A stretch of 64,000 nucleotides of DNA from Roseicella frigidaeris (GTDB lineage Bacteria > Pseudomonadota > Alphaproteobacteria > Acetobacterales > Acetobacteraceae). The stretch is taken from assembly GCF_003258945.1 (NCBI RefSeq), contig NZ_QLIX01000001.1, positions 1-64,000 of the forward strand. Direction: 5' to 3'. Of the stretch, positions 16,282-24,953 are shown in pieces (position 1 is the first letter of the stretch; every line of letters begins with the position of its first letter). The position numbers and the translations under genes are program-made. The notes under the pieces are model-generated. The model saw only the letters and a program-made list of their open reading frames with translations. It ran no database searches and had not been told where the DNA came from.

Positions 16282-17490
16282 CTAGACCTCGGCGCCCTCG
16301 ATCACCTTGCCGAAGCGCACCCAGCCCTTGCCGTCCCAGCGCTGCAGCTGCATCTGCCGGATCGGCCGGTAATTCTCCGCGCTGGTGCTGACCGTGATGC
16401 CAGGCAGCAGGGTCGGCAGCGGCATCGGCGCCAGGCTGGTCGCCTGCTTCATGACATTGGCGCGCGAGAGGTCGTTGCCGCATTGCCGCAGCACCTGGAA
16501 CAGCGTCAGGCCGACGCTGTAGGCATAGGTGTAGTTGTTGTCGCCCAGCTCGCCGTCCGGGATGTAGCGCTGCATGAACTCGCGCCATTCCCGCATGCCC
16601 GGATCATCCGCCCAGGAGGGATCGCTCTGGTCCTTGCGGTAGTCGGAGGTGATGAGGCCGACCGCCTTCTCCCGCCCCGCCGGCTCGATGACCACCGAGC
16701 CGGAGACCGAGACGTTGCTCATGAACATCATCGGCTTCCAGTTCAGGTCGAAGACCCGCCGGATGGCCTGCGCCGCGAAGCGCGGGATGATGCCGCAGAC
16801 CAGCGCGTCGCAGCCCGCCGCCTGCAGGGAGACGATCTGGCTGTCGATGGTCGCATCCGTCGCCTCGTGCGAGGCGGTCTTGACCATCGAATCGAAGCGT
16901 GGGCCGAGCACGTCCCGCACGCCGGCGACGTAGTCCTTGCCGAAGTCGTCGTTCTGGTGGAGCAGGCCGATCCGCGCCTCCGGCTTCTGCTCCAGGATGT
17001 GCTTGGCGTAGATCTGCGCCTCGATCCGGTAGCTGGGCTGCCAGCCGATGGTCCAGGGATACTGCTTCGGCTCGGCCCATTTGTCGGCGCCCGTCGCCAG
17101 GAACAGGTGCGGCACCTTGCGCTGGTTCACGTAGCGATGGATGGCGCTGTTGGTCGGCGTGCCGAGGTTGTTGAACAGGAAGGCGACCTTGTCCTGCTCC
17201 ACCAGCCGCCGCGTCTGCTCCAACGTCTTCGGCGGGCTGTAGGCATCGTCATAGACGAGGAAGGTGATCTTCCGCCCGCCGATGCCGCCCTGGTCGTTCA
17301 GTTGCTTGACCATGGCGGTCAGGCATTTCGCGATGAGGGAATAGGCCGAGGCGGGGCCGGAGAGGGCATAGGTGGTGCCGATGCGCAGCTCGGTCGCGGT
17401 GACGCCCGGGCTCTCCTCGGCCCGGGCCAGCCGGGGCGTGGCGAGGAGCAGGACGGAACCGGCGAGGAGGCGGCGGCGGGGAAGGCTCAT
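16282..17490 (-). CDS. Branched-chain-amino-acid-type ABC transporter substrate-binding protein (copy 3 of 3)
   Basis: A 402-residue LivK-type receptor, the permease-proximal copy. It has a signal peptide ('RRRLLAGSVLLLATPRLARA') and mature 'GVTATELRIGTTYALSGPASAYS', where copies 1 and 2 have NTMPYSGP. It is thus the most divergent of the three near the N-terminal ligand loop. It follows livM by 21 bases. All three copies keep the 'DKVAFLFN' and 'GTPTN' segments in the first half and end 'FGxxIEGAxV', pointing to a common ancestor and local duplication. Confidence 0.9.
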   Translation of the reverse strand: MSLPRRRLLAGSVLLLATPRLARAEESPGVTATELRIGTTYALSGPASAYSLIAKCLTAMVKQLNDQGGIGGRKITFLVYDDAYSPPKTLEQTRRLVEQDKVAFLFNNLGTPTNSAIHRYVNQRKVPHLFLATGADKWAEPKQYPWTIGWQPSYRIEAQIYAKHILEQKPEARIGLLHQNDDFGKDYVAGVRDVLGPRFDSMVKTASHEATDATIDSQIVSLQAAGCDALVCGIIPRFAAQAIRRVFDLNWKPMMFMSNVSVSGSVVIEPAGREKAVGLITSDYRKDQSDPSWADDPGMREWREFMQRYIPDGELGDNNYTYAYSVGLTLFQVLRQCGNDLSRANVMKQATSLAPMPLPTLLPGITVSTSAENYRPIRQMQLQRWDGKGWVRFGKVIEGAEV

Positions 17491-17511
17491 CAGGATGGTC
17501 GGTCCCTTGGG

Positions 17512-18528
17512 TCAGGGGCGGATGCGCAGGCGCTGGCCGATGCGGCGCAGCAGCCCGGCGAATCCGTCCGGCAGCAGGAAGAGGAAGAGGATGAGGATGA
17601 CGCCGTAGATCACCCCCGGCGCCGCCTTGCTGATCGCCTCGGCGATGTTCGGGACGAAGAGCACGAAGAGGCCGCCGAAGAGCGAGCCCAGGATGGAGGC
17701 GACGCCGCCCACCACCATGCCGACGAAGAGGGTGATGGAGACGAAGATGCTGAAGCTGTCGGGCGCCACGAACTCGATCGCCACCGCCGAGAGCGAGCCG
17801 GCGATGCCGGTGATCATGGCGCTGACCGCGAAGGCGCGGGTCTTCAGCGAGGCGATGTCCATGCCCATCGCCTCGGCCGCCGTCGGGTTGTCCCGCGTGG
17901 CGATGAGGGCCCGGCCGATGCGGCTGCGGATGAGGTTCCAGGCCAGCAGGAAGCAGGCCCCGGCGACGATCAGCGTCACCACATACATCCACTGGTCGGG
18001 CGAGAGCGGCAGGCCGGCCGGCGGGTCGGGCTTGACCAGGAACAGGCCTTGTACGCCGCCCGTCCAGTCCTCGATCGACTTGTGCTTGAGGATCTGCGGC
18101 ACCGCGACGGCGAGGGAGAAGGTGGTCAGCGCCAGGTAGTGGCCGGCAAGCCGCAGCGCCGGGAAGCCGATGCCGTAGCCGATGACGCCGCAGACCACGG
18201 CCGAGACCGGCAGCGTCGCCCAGAAGGACCAGTCGAAATGCGACATCAGGATCGCCGTGGCATAGGCGCCGACCGCGAAGAAGGCGCCATGGCCGAGGCT
18301 GATCTGGCCGTTGTAGCCGCAGACGATGTTCAGCCCGAGCACCGCCAGCGCCATGATCACCGCCATGGTGAGCTGGAAGAGGTGGAAGCTCTCCAGCAGG
18401 ACGAGCGGCGCGAGGGCGACGGCGATGCCCACGAGCAGGTAGAGGCCCCGCCGCCAGGCGGGGGTCGCGGCCGGGACGGCGATGGGGCCGATGGCAGCCT
18501 CGGGATGGAGGCCCTTGCTCGCGCTCAT
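17512..18528 (-). CDS. livM: Branched-chain-amino-acid-type ABC transporter permease LivM
   Basis: A 338-residue inner-membrane permease with about ten hydrophobic helices. The family motifs 'LNIVCGYNGQISLGHGAFFAVGAYATA' and 'IGRALIATRDNPTAAEAMGMD' (the EAA-like loop contacting the ATPases) are present. It forms the translocation pore with LivH. ATG at 18528 has GAGGTG close by; a GTG two codons earlier is also in frame. It starts 7 bases after livH and is followed by three receptor genes. Confidence 0.92.
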   Translation of the reverse strand: MSASKGLHPEAAIGPIAVPAATPAWRRGLYLLVGIAVALAPLVLLESFHLFQLTMAVIMALAVLGLNIVCGYNGQISLGHGAFFAVGAYATAILMSHFDWSFWATLPVSAVVCGVIGYGIGFPALRLAGHYLALTTFSLAVAVPQILKHKSIEDWTGGVQGLFLVKPDPPAGLPLSPDQWMYVVTLIVAGACFLLAWNLIRSRIGRALIATRDNPTAAEAMGMDIASLKTRAFAVSAMITGIAGSLSAVAIEFVAPDSFSIFVSITLFVGMVVGGVASILGSLFGGLFVLFVPNIAEAISKAAPGVIYGVILILFLFLLPDGFAGLLRRIGQRLRIRP

Positions 18529-18535
18529 GCTCACC

Positions 18536-19408
18536 TCACACCCGGCTCAGGACGACGCGGCCGAACAGGCCGGACGGACGCACGACCAGCACGCCGATGA
18601 TGATCGCCAGCGCGACGGTCAGCTTCAGCTCGGTGCCGACGACATAGGCGCCGGCCAGGTTCTCCAGCACGCCGACCGAGAAGCCGCCGAGCACCGCGCC
18701 CGCCGGGTTGTCGATGCCGCCCATCAGGGCGCCGGCGAAGGCGTAGAGCAGGATGCCGAGCATCATCGTCGGATCGAGGAAGACGACGGGCGCCACCATC
18801 ATGCCGGCGACCGCGCCGATCGCCGCCGCCAGCCCCCAGCCGAGCGCCAGCATCCAGCCGACCCGGATGCCGACCAGCCGCGCCGAGCGCGGGTTGTAGG
18901 CGGCGGCGCGCATGGCGAGGCCGAGCCGGGTGAAGCGGAAGAAGGCCCAGACCAGCACCAGCACGGTGAGCGTCACCAGGGTGCTGCCCAGCTCGTGCGC
19001 CGAGACCAGGCCACCGAAGAGCGGCTTGTCGCTGGCGAAGGGGCTGGGGAAGACCTTGGTGGTGTAGCCGAAGATCCAGCCCGTGGCGTTGCCGATGATG
19101 AGCAGCAACCCGATGAAGACGCCGACCATGGTCAGCACCGGCGCGTTCGCCACCGGCCGGATCAGGATCCGCTCGACCACCACGCCGATCGCGAAGGAGA
19201 CGACGATGGTGCCGAAGAAGGCGACCCAATAGGGCATGCCGGCCTGGATCATGCTCCAGGCGATGAAGGTCGACAGCGTCGCCATCTCGCCCTGGGCGAA
19301 ATTCACGTGATGCGTCGCCTGGTAGATCATGACGATGGCGAGCGCCACGGAGGCGTAGATGCCACCCGTGGCGATGCCGGCGACGATCTGGTGCGCGAGG
19401 CCGTCCAT
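18536..19408 (-). CDS. livH: Branched-chain-amino-acid-type ABC transporter permease LivH
   Basis: A 290-residue inner-membrane permease. It shows the LivH hallmarks 'QIVAGIATGGIYASVALAIVMIYQATHHVNFAQGEMAT' near the N-terminus and 'AAAYNPRSARLVGIRVGWM' as the cytoplasmic coupling loop. It pairs with LivM to form the membrane channel energised by LivG and LivF. It lies 26 bases downstream of livF and 7 bases upstream of livM in one operon. Confidence 0.92.
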   Translation of the reverse strand: MDGLAHQIVAGIATGGIYASVALAIVMIYQATHHVNFAQGEMATLSTFIAWSMIQAGMPYWVAFFGTIVVSFAIGVVVERILIRPVANAPVLTMVGVFIGLLLIIGNATGWIFGYTTKVFPSPFASDKPLFGGLVSAHELGSTLVTLTVLVLVWAFFRFTRLGLAMRAAAYNPRSARLVGIRVGWMLALGWGLAAAIGAVAGMMVAPVVFLDPTMMLGILLYAFAGALMGGIDNPAGAVLGGFSVGVLENLAGAYVVGTELKLTVALAIIIGVLVVRPSGLFGRVVLSRV

Positions 19409-19434
19409 TCCCGAACTCCGTGGCAGCCGAGGGG

Positions 19435-20145
19435 CTAGTAGCCGAGATAGGACCGGCGGATCGCCTCATCCTCGCGGATTTCGGCGGCGATGCCGGACAT
19501 GACGATGGAGCCGGTCTCGAGCAGATAGGCGAGATCGGCGAGCTCGAGCGCGAGGTTGGCATTCTGCTCGACCAGCAGGATGCCGACGCCGGATTCGGCG
19601 CGGATGCGGCGCATGATGCCGAAGATCTCCTGCACGATGAGCGGCGCGAGGCCGAAGCTCGGCTCGTCCAGCAGCAGCAGCTTCGGCCGCAGCAGCAGGG
19701 CGCGGGCGATGGCGAGCATCTGCTGCTCGCCGCCCGACAGCGTGCCGGCCTGCTGCCGCCAGCGCTGCTTGAGGCGCGGGAACCAGCCGCAGAGCCGGTC
19801 GAAATCCGCCTGGATCTCGCGGTCGCGCCGCGTATAGGCGCCGAGGCGGAAATTCTCCTCGACCGTCAGCTCCATGAAGGTGCCGCGGCCATCCGGCACA
19901 TGCGCGATGCCGCGGCGGACGATGTCCTCGGTCGCCCTTCCCTGCAGCGTCTGGCCGAGGAAGTCGATCGCGCCCTCGGTGCGGACCATGCCGCAGATGG
20001 CGCGCAGCGTCGTCGTCTTGCCCGCGCCATTGGCGCCGAGCAGCGCCGTCACGCCGCCCTCGTTCACCCGGAAGTCGAGGCCGTGCAGCACATGCGTCGG
20101 GCCGTAGCCGGCCTTCAGGCCCTTGACCTCAAGCAGCGCGGGCAT
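19435..20145 (-). CDS. livF: Branched-chain-amino-acid-type ABC transporter ATPase LivF
   Basis: A 236-residue ATP-binding subunit. Walker A GANGAGKT is at 37-44, the signature is 'LSGGEQQMLAIARALL', and Walker B with the catalytic Glu is 'LLLLDEPSFGLAP'. The short length and 'ILLVEQNANLALELADLAYLLETG' distinguish LivF from LivG. Its start overlaps the end of livG by 17 bases, so the two ATPases are coupled. It powers uptake through LivHM. Confidence 0.93.
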   Translation of the reverse strand: MPALLEVKGLKAGYGPTHVLHGLDFRVNEGGVTALLGANGAGKTTTLRAICGMVRTEGAIDFLGQTLQGRATEDIVRRGIAHVPDGRGTFMELTVEENFRLGAYTRRDREIQADFDRLCGWFPRLKQRWRQQAGTLSGGEQQMLAIARALLLRPKLLLLDEPSFGLAPLIVQEIFGIMRRIRAESGVGILLVEQNANLALELADLAYLLETGSIVMSGIAAEIREDEAIRRSYLGY

Positions 20146-20911
20146 GGTCGTCCCCGCCGCCGAGATAGGCCCGGATCACCTCCGGATCGCTGCGCACCTG
20201 CTCGGGCGTGCCGTCGGCGATCTTCTTGCCGAAATCGAGCGCCACCACCTTGTCCGAGACGCGCATGACGAGGCTCATATGATGCTCGACCAGCAGGATC
20301 GCGAGGTTGAAATTGCGCCGTATCTCGCCGAGCAGCGCGGCCAGATCGTCCACCTCGCCATGGTTCAGGCCGCCCGCCGGCTCGTCGAGCAATAGCAGCT
20401 TCGGCCGGCTGATGAGGGCGCGGGCCATCTCGACGCGCTTCTGCCAGCCGAAGGGCAGGGCGGCGACCGGGGCATCGGCGACGCGGTTGAGGTCGAGCAG
20501 CGCCAGCAGCTCGCTCGCCCGGGCCTGGGCCTCCGCCGCCTCGCGCCGCACCTGCGGCAGGGCGAGGGCGCTGGCGATGAAGCCGCTGCGGCCCGAGGCA
20601 TGCGCCCCGGCCAGCACGTTCTCCCGCACCGTCATGCTGCGGAACAGCGCCAGGTTCTGGAAGGTGCGGCCGATGCCGTAACCGGTCATGCGGTGGCGCG
20701 GCTCGCCGGTGATGTCCTGGCCGGCGAATCGGATGCGGCCGGAATTGGGCCGGTAGATGCCGCTGATGCAATTGAAGGTGGTGGTCTTGCCGGCGCCGTT
20801 CGGGCCGATCAGGCCGCAGATCTGGCGGTCCTCGACCGCGAAGGAGACACCCGCCACGGCGGTCACGCCACCGAAGCGGATGACGATGTCCTCGACCTCG
20901 AGCAGAGCCAT
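20129..20911 (-). CDS. livG: Branched-chain-amino-acid-type ABC transporter ATPase LivG
   Basis: A 260-residue ATP-binding subunit and first gene of the seven-gene operon. Walker A GPNGAGKT is at about 36-43. A LivG-specific insert 'YGIGRTFQNLALFRSMTVRENVL' follows, then the signature region 'LPFGWQKRVEMARAL' (a degenerate LSGGQ), Walker B 'LLLLDEPAGGLNHGE', and 'DFGKKIADGTPEQVRSDPEVIRAYLG'. The region upstream (20912 onward) should hold the operon promoter. Confidence 0.93.
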   Translation of the reverse strand: MALLEVEDIVIRFGGVTAVAGVSFAVEDRQICGLIGPNGAGKTTTFNCISGIYRPNSGRIRFAGQDITGEPRHRMTGYGIGRTFQNLALFRSMTVRENVLAGAHASGRSGFIASALALPQVRREAAEAQARASELLALLDLNRVADAPVAALPFGWQKRVEMARALISRPKLLLLDEPAGGLNHGEVDDLAALLGEIRRNFNLAILLVEHHMSLVMRVSDKVVALDFGKKIADGTPEQVRSDPEVIRAYLGGGDDHARAA

Positions 20912-21252
20912 GCGCGGCCGCTCAGCCTCGGCATCCGCGCCGGGGCGCGGGATCGGGCCTGGGTTCGGACCGCATCCGCGATCCGCTGCTGCGCTGCATG
21001 CAACCTCCCTGTGCCGCGTCCCGGGCTCGTTGGCGGGCCTCCGGCGGCTAAGTCATTCCTGGACGGCGGGCATTAGACCGGCAGGCCGCGCCGGACGCAA
21101 GCCGGCAAACCCGGCCGCCACATGGCGCAATCCCCGCTTACCGCCCGGCAACGGGGCGGCGCGACGGCGCCGTGGCCCCCCGCCCGCCGCGACGGCCGGA
21201 AGGCGCAGGGGCGAGCGCGAGCCGCGGCGTCGCGCCCTGCGCCTCCGGGGCC
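20912..21252. other. Intergenic region upstream of the first liv operon
   Basis: A 341-base gap between livG and the end of the CoA-transferase operon. It contains a terminator-like hairpin near its right end. No ORF with a domain or ribosome binding site is seen. Part of it must serve as the liv promoter, but no boxes are distinct. Confidence 0.5.
21201..21244 (-). terminator. Terminator-like hairpin after the CaiB gene
   Basis: AGGCGCAGGG (21201-21210) pairs perfectly with CCCTGCGCCT (21235-21244). The stem lies about 10 bases past the minus-strand CoA-transferase stop. There is no T tract. Confidence 0.45.
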
Positions 21253-22491
21253 TCAGCGCCGCCGCTGTTCCACCAGCACCCCGCTCGCCCGCAGCGCCTT
21301 CAACTCCTCGGCGGAGAAGCCGCGGGCCGCCAGCACCGTATCGGTATGCTCGGCGAAGCGCGGCGGCTCGGCGCGGGTGCCGCCCGGGGTGCGGGACAGC
21401 TTGATCGGCGTGCCGAGGCCCCGGTACTCGCCGAGCTCCGTCACCATGGCGCGGTGCGCCGTGTGCTCGGCCGCCATCGCCTCGTCCACATGCAGCACCG
21501 GCCCGGCCGGCAGGCCGGCGGCCAGCATGCGCCGGGTCAGGTCGTGCCCGTCCTCCTCGGCGAAGCGCTTCTCGAGGATCTCGGTCAGCGCGTCGCGGTT
21601 GGTGACGCGCGCGCCGTTGGTGGCGAAGCGCGGGTCCTGCGCCACCTCGGGGAAGCCGAGGAACTCGCAGAATTTCCGGAAGGCCGGGTCGTTGCCGGCG
21701 GCGACGAAGATCTCGCAGGTCCGGGTCTTGAACTTCGAGTAGGGGGCGAGGTTCGGGTGCGGGTTGCCGGTCGGCTTCGGCCGCTTGCCGTTCAGGAAGT
21801 AATTGGCGGCATGCGGGTGCAGCAGCGCCATGCCGCAGTCGTGCAGCGTCATGTCGACATACTGGCCGAGGCCGCTCTTCTCCCGCTCCTGCAGCGCCAT
21901 CAGGATGCCGATGGCGCTGAACAGGCCGGTGGCGATGTCGACGATCGGGTTGCCGAGGCGGGTCGGGCCGCTGGTCTCGGTGCCGTTGATCGACATCAGC
22001 CCGGTCATCGCCTGCAGCACGGCGTCATAGCCCGGGAAGCCGCCGAGCGGGCCGGTGCCGCCGAAGCCCGAGACCCGGCAATGCACCAGGCGCGGGAAGC
22101 GCGCCTTCAGCACCTGCTCGTAGCCGAGGCCCCATTTCTCCATGCTGCCCGGCTTGAAATTCTCGATCAGCACATCGGCGCCCTCGAGCAGGCGCAGCAG
22201 CACCTCCCGCCCCGCCGGCTTGGAGAGGTCGAGCCCGACCGAGCGCTTGTTGCGGTTGACGCCGAGGAAGTAGCTGGCATCGCCGGCGGAATCGAAGGGC
22301 GGGCCCCAGTCCCGCACCTCGTCGCCCTGCGGCGGCTCGAGCTTGATGACATCGGCGCCGTGGTCGGACAGCACCATGGTGCAGTAGGGGCCGCCGAGCA
22401 CGCGGGTGAGGTCGATCACCCGCAGGCCGGCCAGCGCCCCGGCGGAACGCGCGAGGCCCTTGCCTTCGCTGGTGGGCGGAGCGTCGGTCAT
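21253..22491 (-). CDS. CaiB/BaiF (family III) CoA-transferase
   Basis: A 412-residue family III CoA-transferase, which moves CoA from an acyl-CoA donor to a carboxylic acid through an aspartyl-CoA intermediate. Family motifs are 'LAGLRVIDLTRVLGGPYCTMVLSDHGADVIKLEPP' near the N-terminus, 'FLGVNRNKRSVGLDL', and 'LIENFKPGSMEKWGLGY'. The catalytic-Asp region appears to be 'GNPIVDIATGLFS'. The ATG overlaps the stop of the upstream transferase-like subunit by 4 bases (ATGA). Placing it with a glutaconate-CoA-transferase-like pair suggests activation or processing of a dicarboxylic or ring-cleavage acid. Confidence 0.9.
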   Translation of the reverse strand: MTDAPPTSEGKGLARSAGALAGLRVIDLTRVLGGPYCTMVLSDHGADVIKLEPPQGDEVRDWGPPFDSAGDASYFLGVNRNKRSVGLDLSKPAGREVLLRLLEGADVLIENFKPGSMEKWGLGYEQVLKARFPRLVHCRVSGFGGTGPLGGFPGYDAVLQAMTGLMSINGTETSGPTRLGNPIVDIATGLFSAIGILMALQEREKSGLGQYVDMTLHDCGMALLHPHAANYFLNGKRPKPTGNPHPNLAPYSKFKTRTCEIFVAAGNDPAFRKFCEFLGFPEVAQDPRFATNGARVTNRDALTEILEKRFAEEDGHDLTRRMLAAGLPAGPVLHVDEAMAAEHTAHRAMVTELGEYRGLGTPIKLSRTPGGTRAEPPRFAEHTDTVLAARGFSAEELKALRASGVLVEQRRR

Positions 22492-23240
22492 GCGGCAGCC
22501 TTCCTGTCGAACACGCGGGCACAGAACTCCGGATAGGTTTCGAGCATCTCGTCGCAGACCGGGCCGCGCAGCAGCGCCAGCTCGGCGGGCGTCGGGTCGG
22601 GCGTCTGCGGCACCGTCTCCGGGACGTCGAAATCGAAGCCGGTGGCGGCGCGGATGCCCTCCACCGTCTCGCCCGGATGCAGGCTCTGCAGCGAGAAGCG
22701 GGCGCGGTCGGGGTGGAAGCGGAAGACGCAGCGGCCGGTGACCAGCGCCTGGGCATGGCCGCGGCGGAAGACGCCCGGCTCGTTCACCCCGGCGGCCGAG
22801 ATGTTGTCCACCCGCTCCACCAGCACCCGCGGCGAATGCTCCTCGCGGAACAGGATGGTGCGGTGCGCCATCGCATACATGAAGGCGGAGCCGAAGCTGC
22901 CCGGGAAGCGCACGCCGCGGCCCGGCCATTCGCCGGTGCCGACCAGGTTGAGGTTGGCCTGGCCGTCGATTTGCCCGCCGCCGAGGAAGAAGAGGTCGAT
23001 GCGGCCCTGGCCGGTGAGGTCGAAGAGCTCGCGCGTGCCCTCGGTGAAGGGGTTGCCGCTCCGCTTGTGCAGCAGGGAGAGGCGCACCGGATGCCCCTGC
23101 TTGTGCACCAGCCAGCAGGCCGCGGCCGGGATGGGCGAGGCGGCGCCGACCGCGATGTGGCGGGCGGGCGGCGCATCGGGGGCGAGGATCAGCCGCGCCA
23201 GGGCGGCGGCCAGGCGTTCCTCCAGGCGGATGTCGCTCAT
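22488..23240 (-). CDS. Glutaconate CoA-transferase-like (IpdB-like) beta subunit
   Basis: A 250-residue protein of the family I CoA-transferase beta fold. It shows 'GGGQIDGQANLNLVGTG' and 'RFPGSFGSAFMYAMAHRTILF'. It pairs with the alpha-like subunit encoded immediately upstream (start/stop overlap). The usual catalytic Glu motif of family I beta subunits (S/E-N-G type) is not visible in the expected first third; 'LLHKRSGNPFTEG' occupies that place. It may therefore be an IpdAB-type hydrolase of a cyclic CoA ester rather than a true transferase. The ATG at 23240 starts 4 bases inside the upstream gene's end. Confidence 0.75.
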   Translation of the reverse strand: MSDIRLEERLAAALARLILAPDAPPARHIAVGAASPIPAAACWLVHKQGHPVRLSLLHKRSGNPFTEGTRELFDLTGQGRIDLFFLGGGQIDGQANLNLVGTGEWPGRGVRFPGSFGSAFMYAMAHRTILFREEHSPRVLVERVDNISAAGVNEPGVFRRGHAQALVTGRCVFRFHPDRARFSLQSLHPGETVEGIRAATGFDFDVPETVPQTPDPTPAELALLRGPVCDEMLETYPEFCARVFDRKAAA

Positions 23241-24076
23241 TCCGCGGCCACCGCCTGCGGCGCCGCGCCGGTCATCACCTCGCGCGCGAGCCATTCGGTG
23301 AAGCCCGCCTCGGTGCGGGCCATGCGGGCGTAATCGGCGACATAGGCGGCGTCGAAGCCGTACTCGTCGAGCAGCGCGACCGGATGCGCGCCGCGCTCGG
23401 CGATGGCGATATCGGTGACATAGGTGGCGTTGATGGTGCCGGGGGCGAGGCGCTCATCCTCCAGGAAATTGCCCGGCACCACGCGTTCCACCGTCACCAG
23501 GGCGCGCTTGCTGGCATGCGCGATGGTGGCGCATTCCCGCCGCCGGCCGAGCCAGACATTGCCGAGGGAATCCGCCATGACGGCATGGAAGATCGCCACA
23601 TCCGGCTGCAGCGCCGGCAGCAGGACGATCGGGTCCTCGCCCGCGGCGGCATAGGGGTTGGGCACCACCTTCCAGTCCGGCCGGTGGGCCAGGATGTCGC
23701 TGCCGATCAGGCCGCGCAGCGGCATGAAGGGCACACCCTTCTCGGCCGCCTGCAGCATGGTGTGGACGGCCGGGCAGGTGCAGTCCCGCACCACCAGGCT
23801 GCCGGCCCGCACCGCCGCCGAGAAGCGTGGCGCGAAGCCGGCCTCGCCGAGGGAGACGGCGCTGGTCTCGATCTCGGCGACGCAGCCGGCGCCGATCAGC
23901 ATGTCGGCGGCGAAGCCCGCGACCGGCACGCCGAGCAGCCTGAGCCCGCGCGCCCCGCGCCGCACCAGCGCCTTGGCCAGCGCCACGGAGGGCAGGGAGT
24001 TGTCGGGCGGCAGGGCCAGCAGCGCGCCATCCGGCACGCTCGCGGCCATCGCCTCCAGGCTGATCGGGTTGGTCAT
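23237..24076 (-). CDS. Glutaconate CoA-transferase-like (IpdA-like) alpha subunit
   Basis: A 279-residue family I CoA-transferase alpha-type subunit. It shows 'RRGARGLRLLGVPVAGFAADMLIGAGCVAEIE', 'GVPFMPLRGLIGSDIL', and 'LPALQPDVAIFHAVMADSLGNVWLG', the last strongly conserved in this group. It is first in a three-gene operon with the beta-like subunit and a CaiB/BaiF transferase. GGAGGAGAG precedes the ATG at 24076, which makes the start firm. It is divergent from the GNAT gene. Confidence 0.82.
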   Translation of the reverse strand: MTNPISLEAMAASVPDGALLALPPDNSLPSVALAKALVRRGARGLRLLGVPVAGFAADMLIGAGCVAEIETSAVSLGEAGFAPRFSAAVRAGSLVVRDCTCPAVHTMLQAAEKGVPFMPLRGLIGSDILAHRPDWKVVPNPYAAAGEDPIVLLPALQPDVAIFHAVMADSLGNVWLGRRRECATIAHASKRALVTVERVVPGNFLEDERLAPGTINATYVTDIAIAERGAHPVALLDEYGFDAAYVADYARMARTEAGFTEWLAREVMTGAAPQAVAAE

Positions 24077-24297
24077 CGGCTCTCCTCCTTGGCGCCCAGC
24101 CTGATGTCCCGCAGGCGCGGTCCTGCCGACCCCGCCCCGGGCCACCCGCCATCCGTCGCGGTGGCCGCTGGTCCGCTGCCTTCGCGGGAAAACCCGCGCG
24201 CATCGCCGGCAGGACACTAGAGCAGATCGGCGCCTTCGGAAACGCGCCGGCCGCCGGACCCTTGCGGCGGCTGCGGCCGGGCGGCATGGCTCGCGCC

Positions 24298-24888
24298 ATG
24301 GCCCCGACCCCGTCCGCGCCCCTCCCGTTGACCGGCCCGCGCCTCCGGCTCCGCCCCTGGCGGGAGGCGGACCGGGCGCCGCTCGCCGCCATCAACACCG
24401 ACCCGGTGGCGATGCGGCATTTCGCGGCGCCGATGACCCGGGCCGAGAGCGATGCCTGGATGGACCGGCTGCAGCGGCATATCGAGGCGCATGGCTGGGG
24501 CTTCTGGTGCGTCGAGCGGCGGGACGCGCCGGGCTGCATCGGGGCGGTCGGGCTGATGCACCTCGCCTTCGCCCCGCCCTGGGCGCCGGCCGATGCCGCG
24601 CCCACCGTCGAGATCGGCTGGCGGATCGCCCCCGGCCTGCAGCGCCAGGGCCTGGCCGAGGAGGCGGCCCGGCTGGCGCTCGCCGCCGGCTTCGGCCCGA
24701 TCGGCCTCGCCGAGCTGGTCGCCTTCACCCGGCCGGCGAACCAGCCCTCCTGGCGGCTGATGCAGAAGCTCGGCATGACGCGCGGCCCGGATTTCGCGCA
24801 TCCGCGCCTGCCCGAGGGCCATCCCGCCCGGCCGCACATCCTCTACCGCCTGACGCGGGCGGATTGGCAGGCGCAGCGGCAGGCTTGA
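24298..24888 (+). CDS. GNAT family N-acetyltransferase (RimJ/RimL type)
   Basis: A 196-residue acetyltransferase that would use acetyl-CoA to acetylate an amine. It shows 'LTGPRLRLRPWREADRAPLAAINTDP', 'AHGWGFWCVERR', 'EIGWRIAPGLQRQGLAEEAARLALA' (the acetyl-CoA R/Q-x-x-G-x-A loop), and 'FTRPANQPSWRLMQKLGM'. This is the layout of the RimJ/RimL-like Acetyltransf_3 group. The start is uncertain among TTG 24262, ATG 24286 and ATG 24298; the last gives the usual family N-terminus. Substrate unknown. Confidence 0.85.
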   Translation: MAPTPSAPLPLTGPRLRLRPWREADRAPLAAINTDPVAMRHFAAPMTRAESDAWMDRLQRHIEAHGWGFWCVERRDAPGCIGAVGLMHLAFAPPWAPADAAPTVEIGWRIAPGLQRQGLAEEAARLALAAGFGPIGLAELVAFTRPANQPSWRLMQKLGMTRGPDFAHPRLPEGHPARPHILYRLTRADWQAQRQA

Positions 24889-24953
24889 GGGCGGCGGCAG
24901 CATTCCCCGCCGCCGGAAGGGCGCCTACCCTCCCGCGCCGGAGGAAACCGCCC

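Noticed and set aside
16267-18600. A very long open frame antisense to the first liv operon
   Set aside because: Its translation is His/Gln/Arg/Asp-rich low-complexity of the kind produced opposite G+C-rich genes, and the minus strand encodes recognised proteins throughout.
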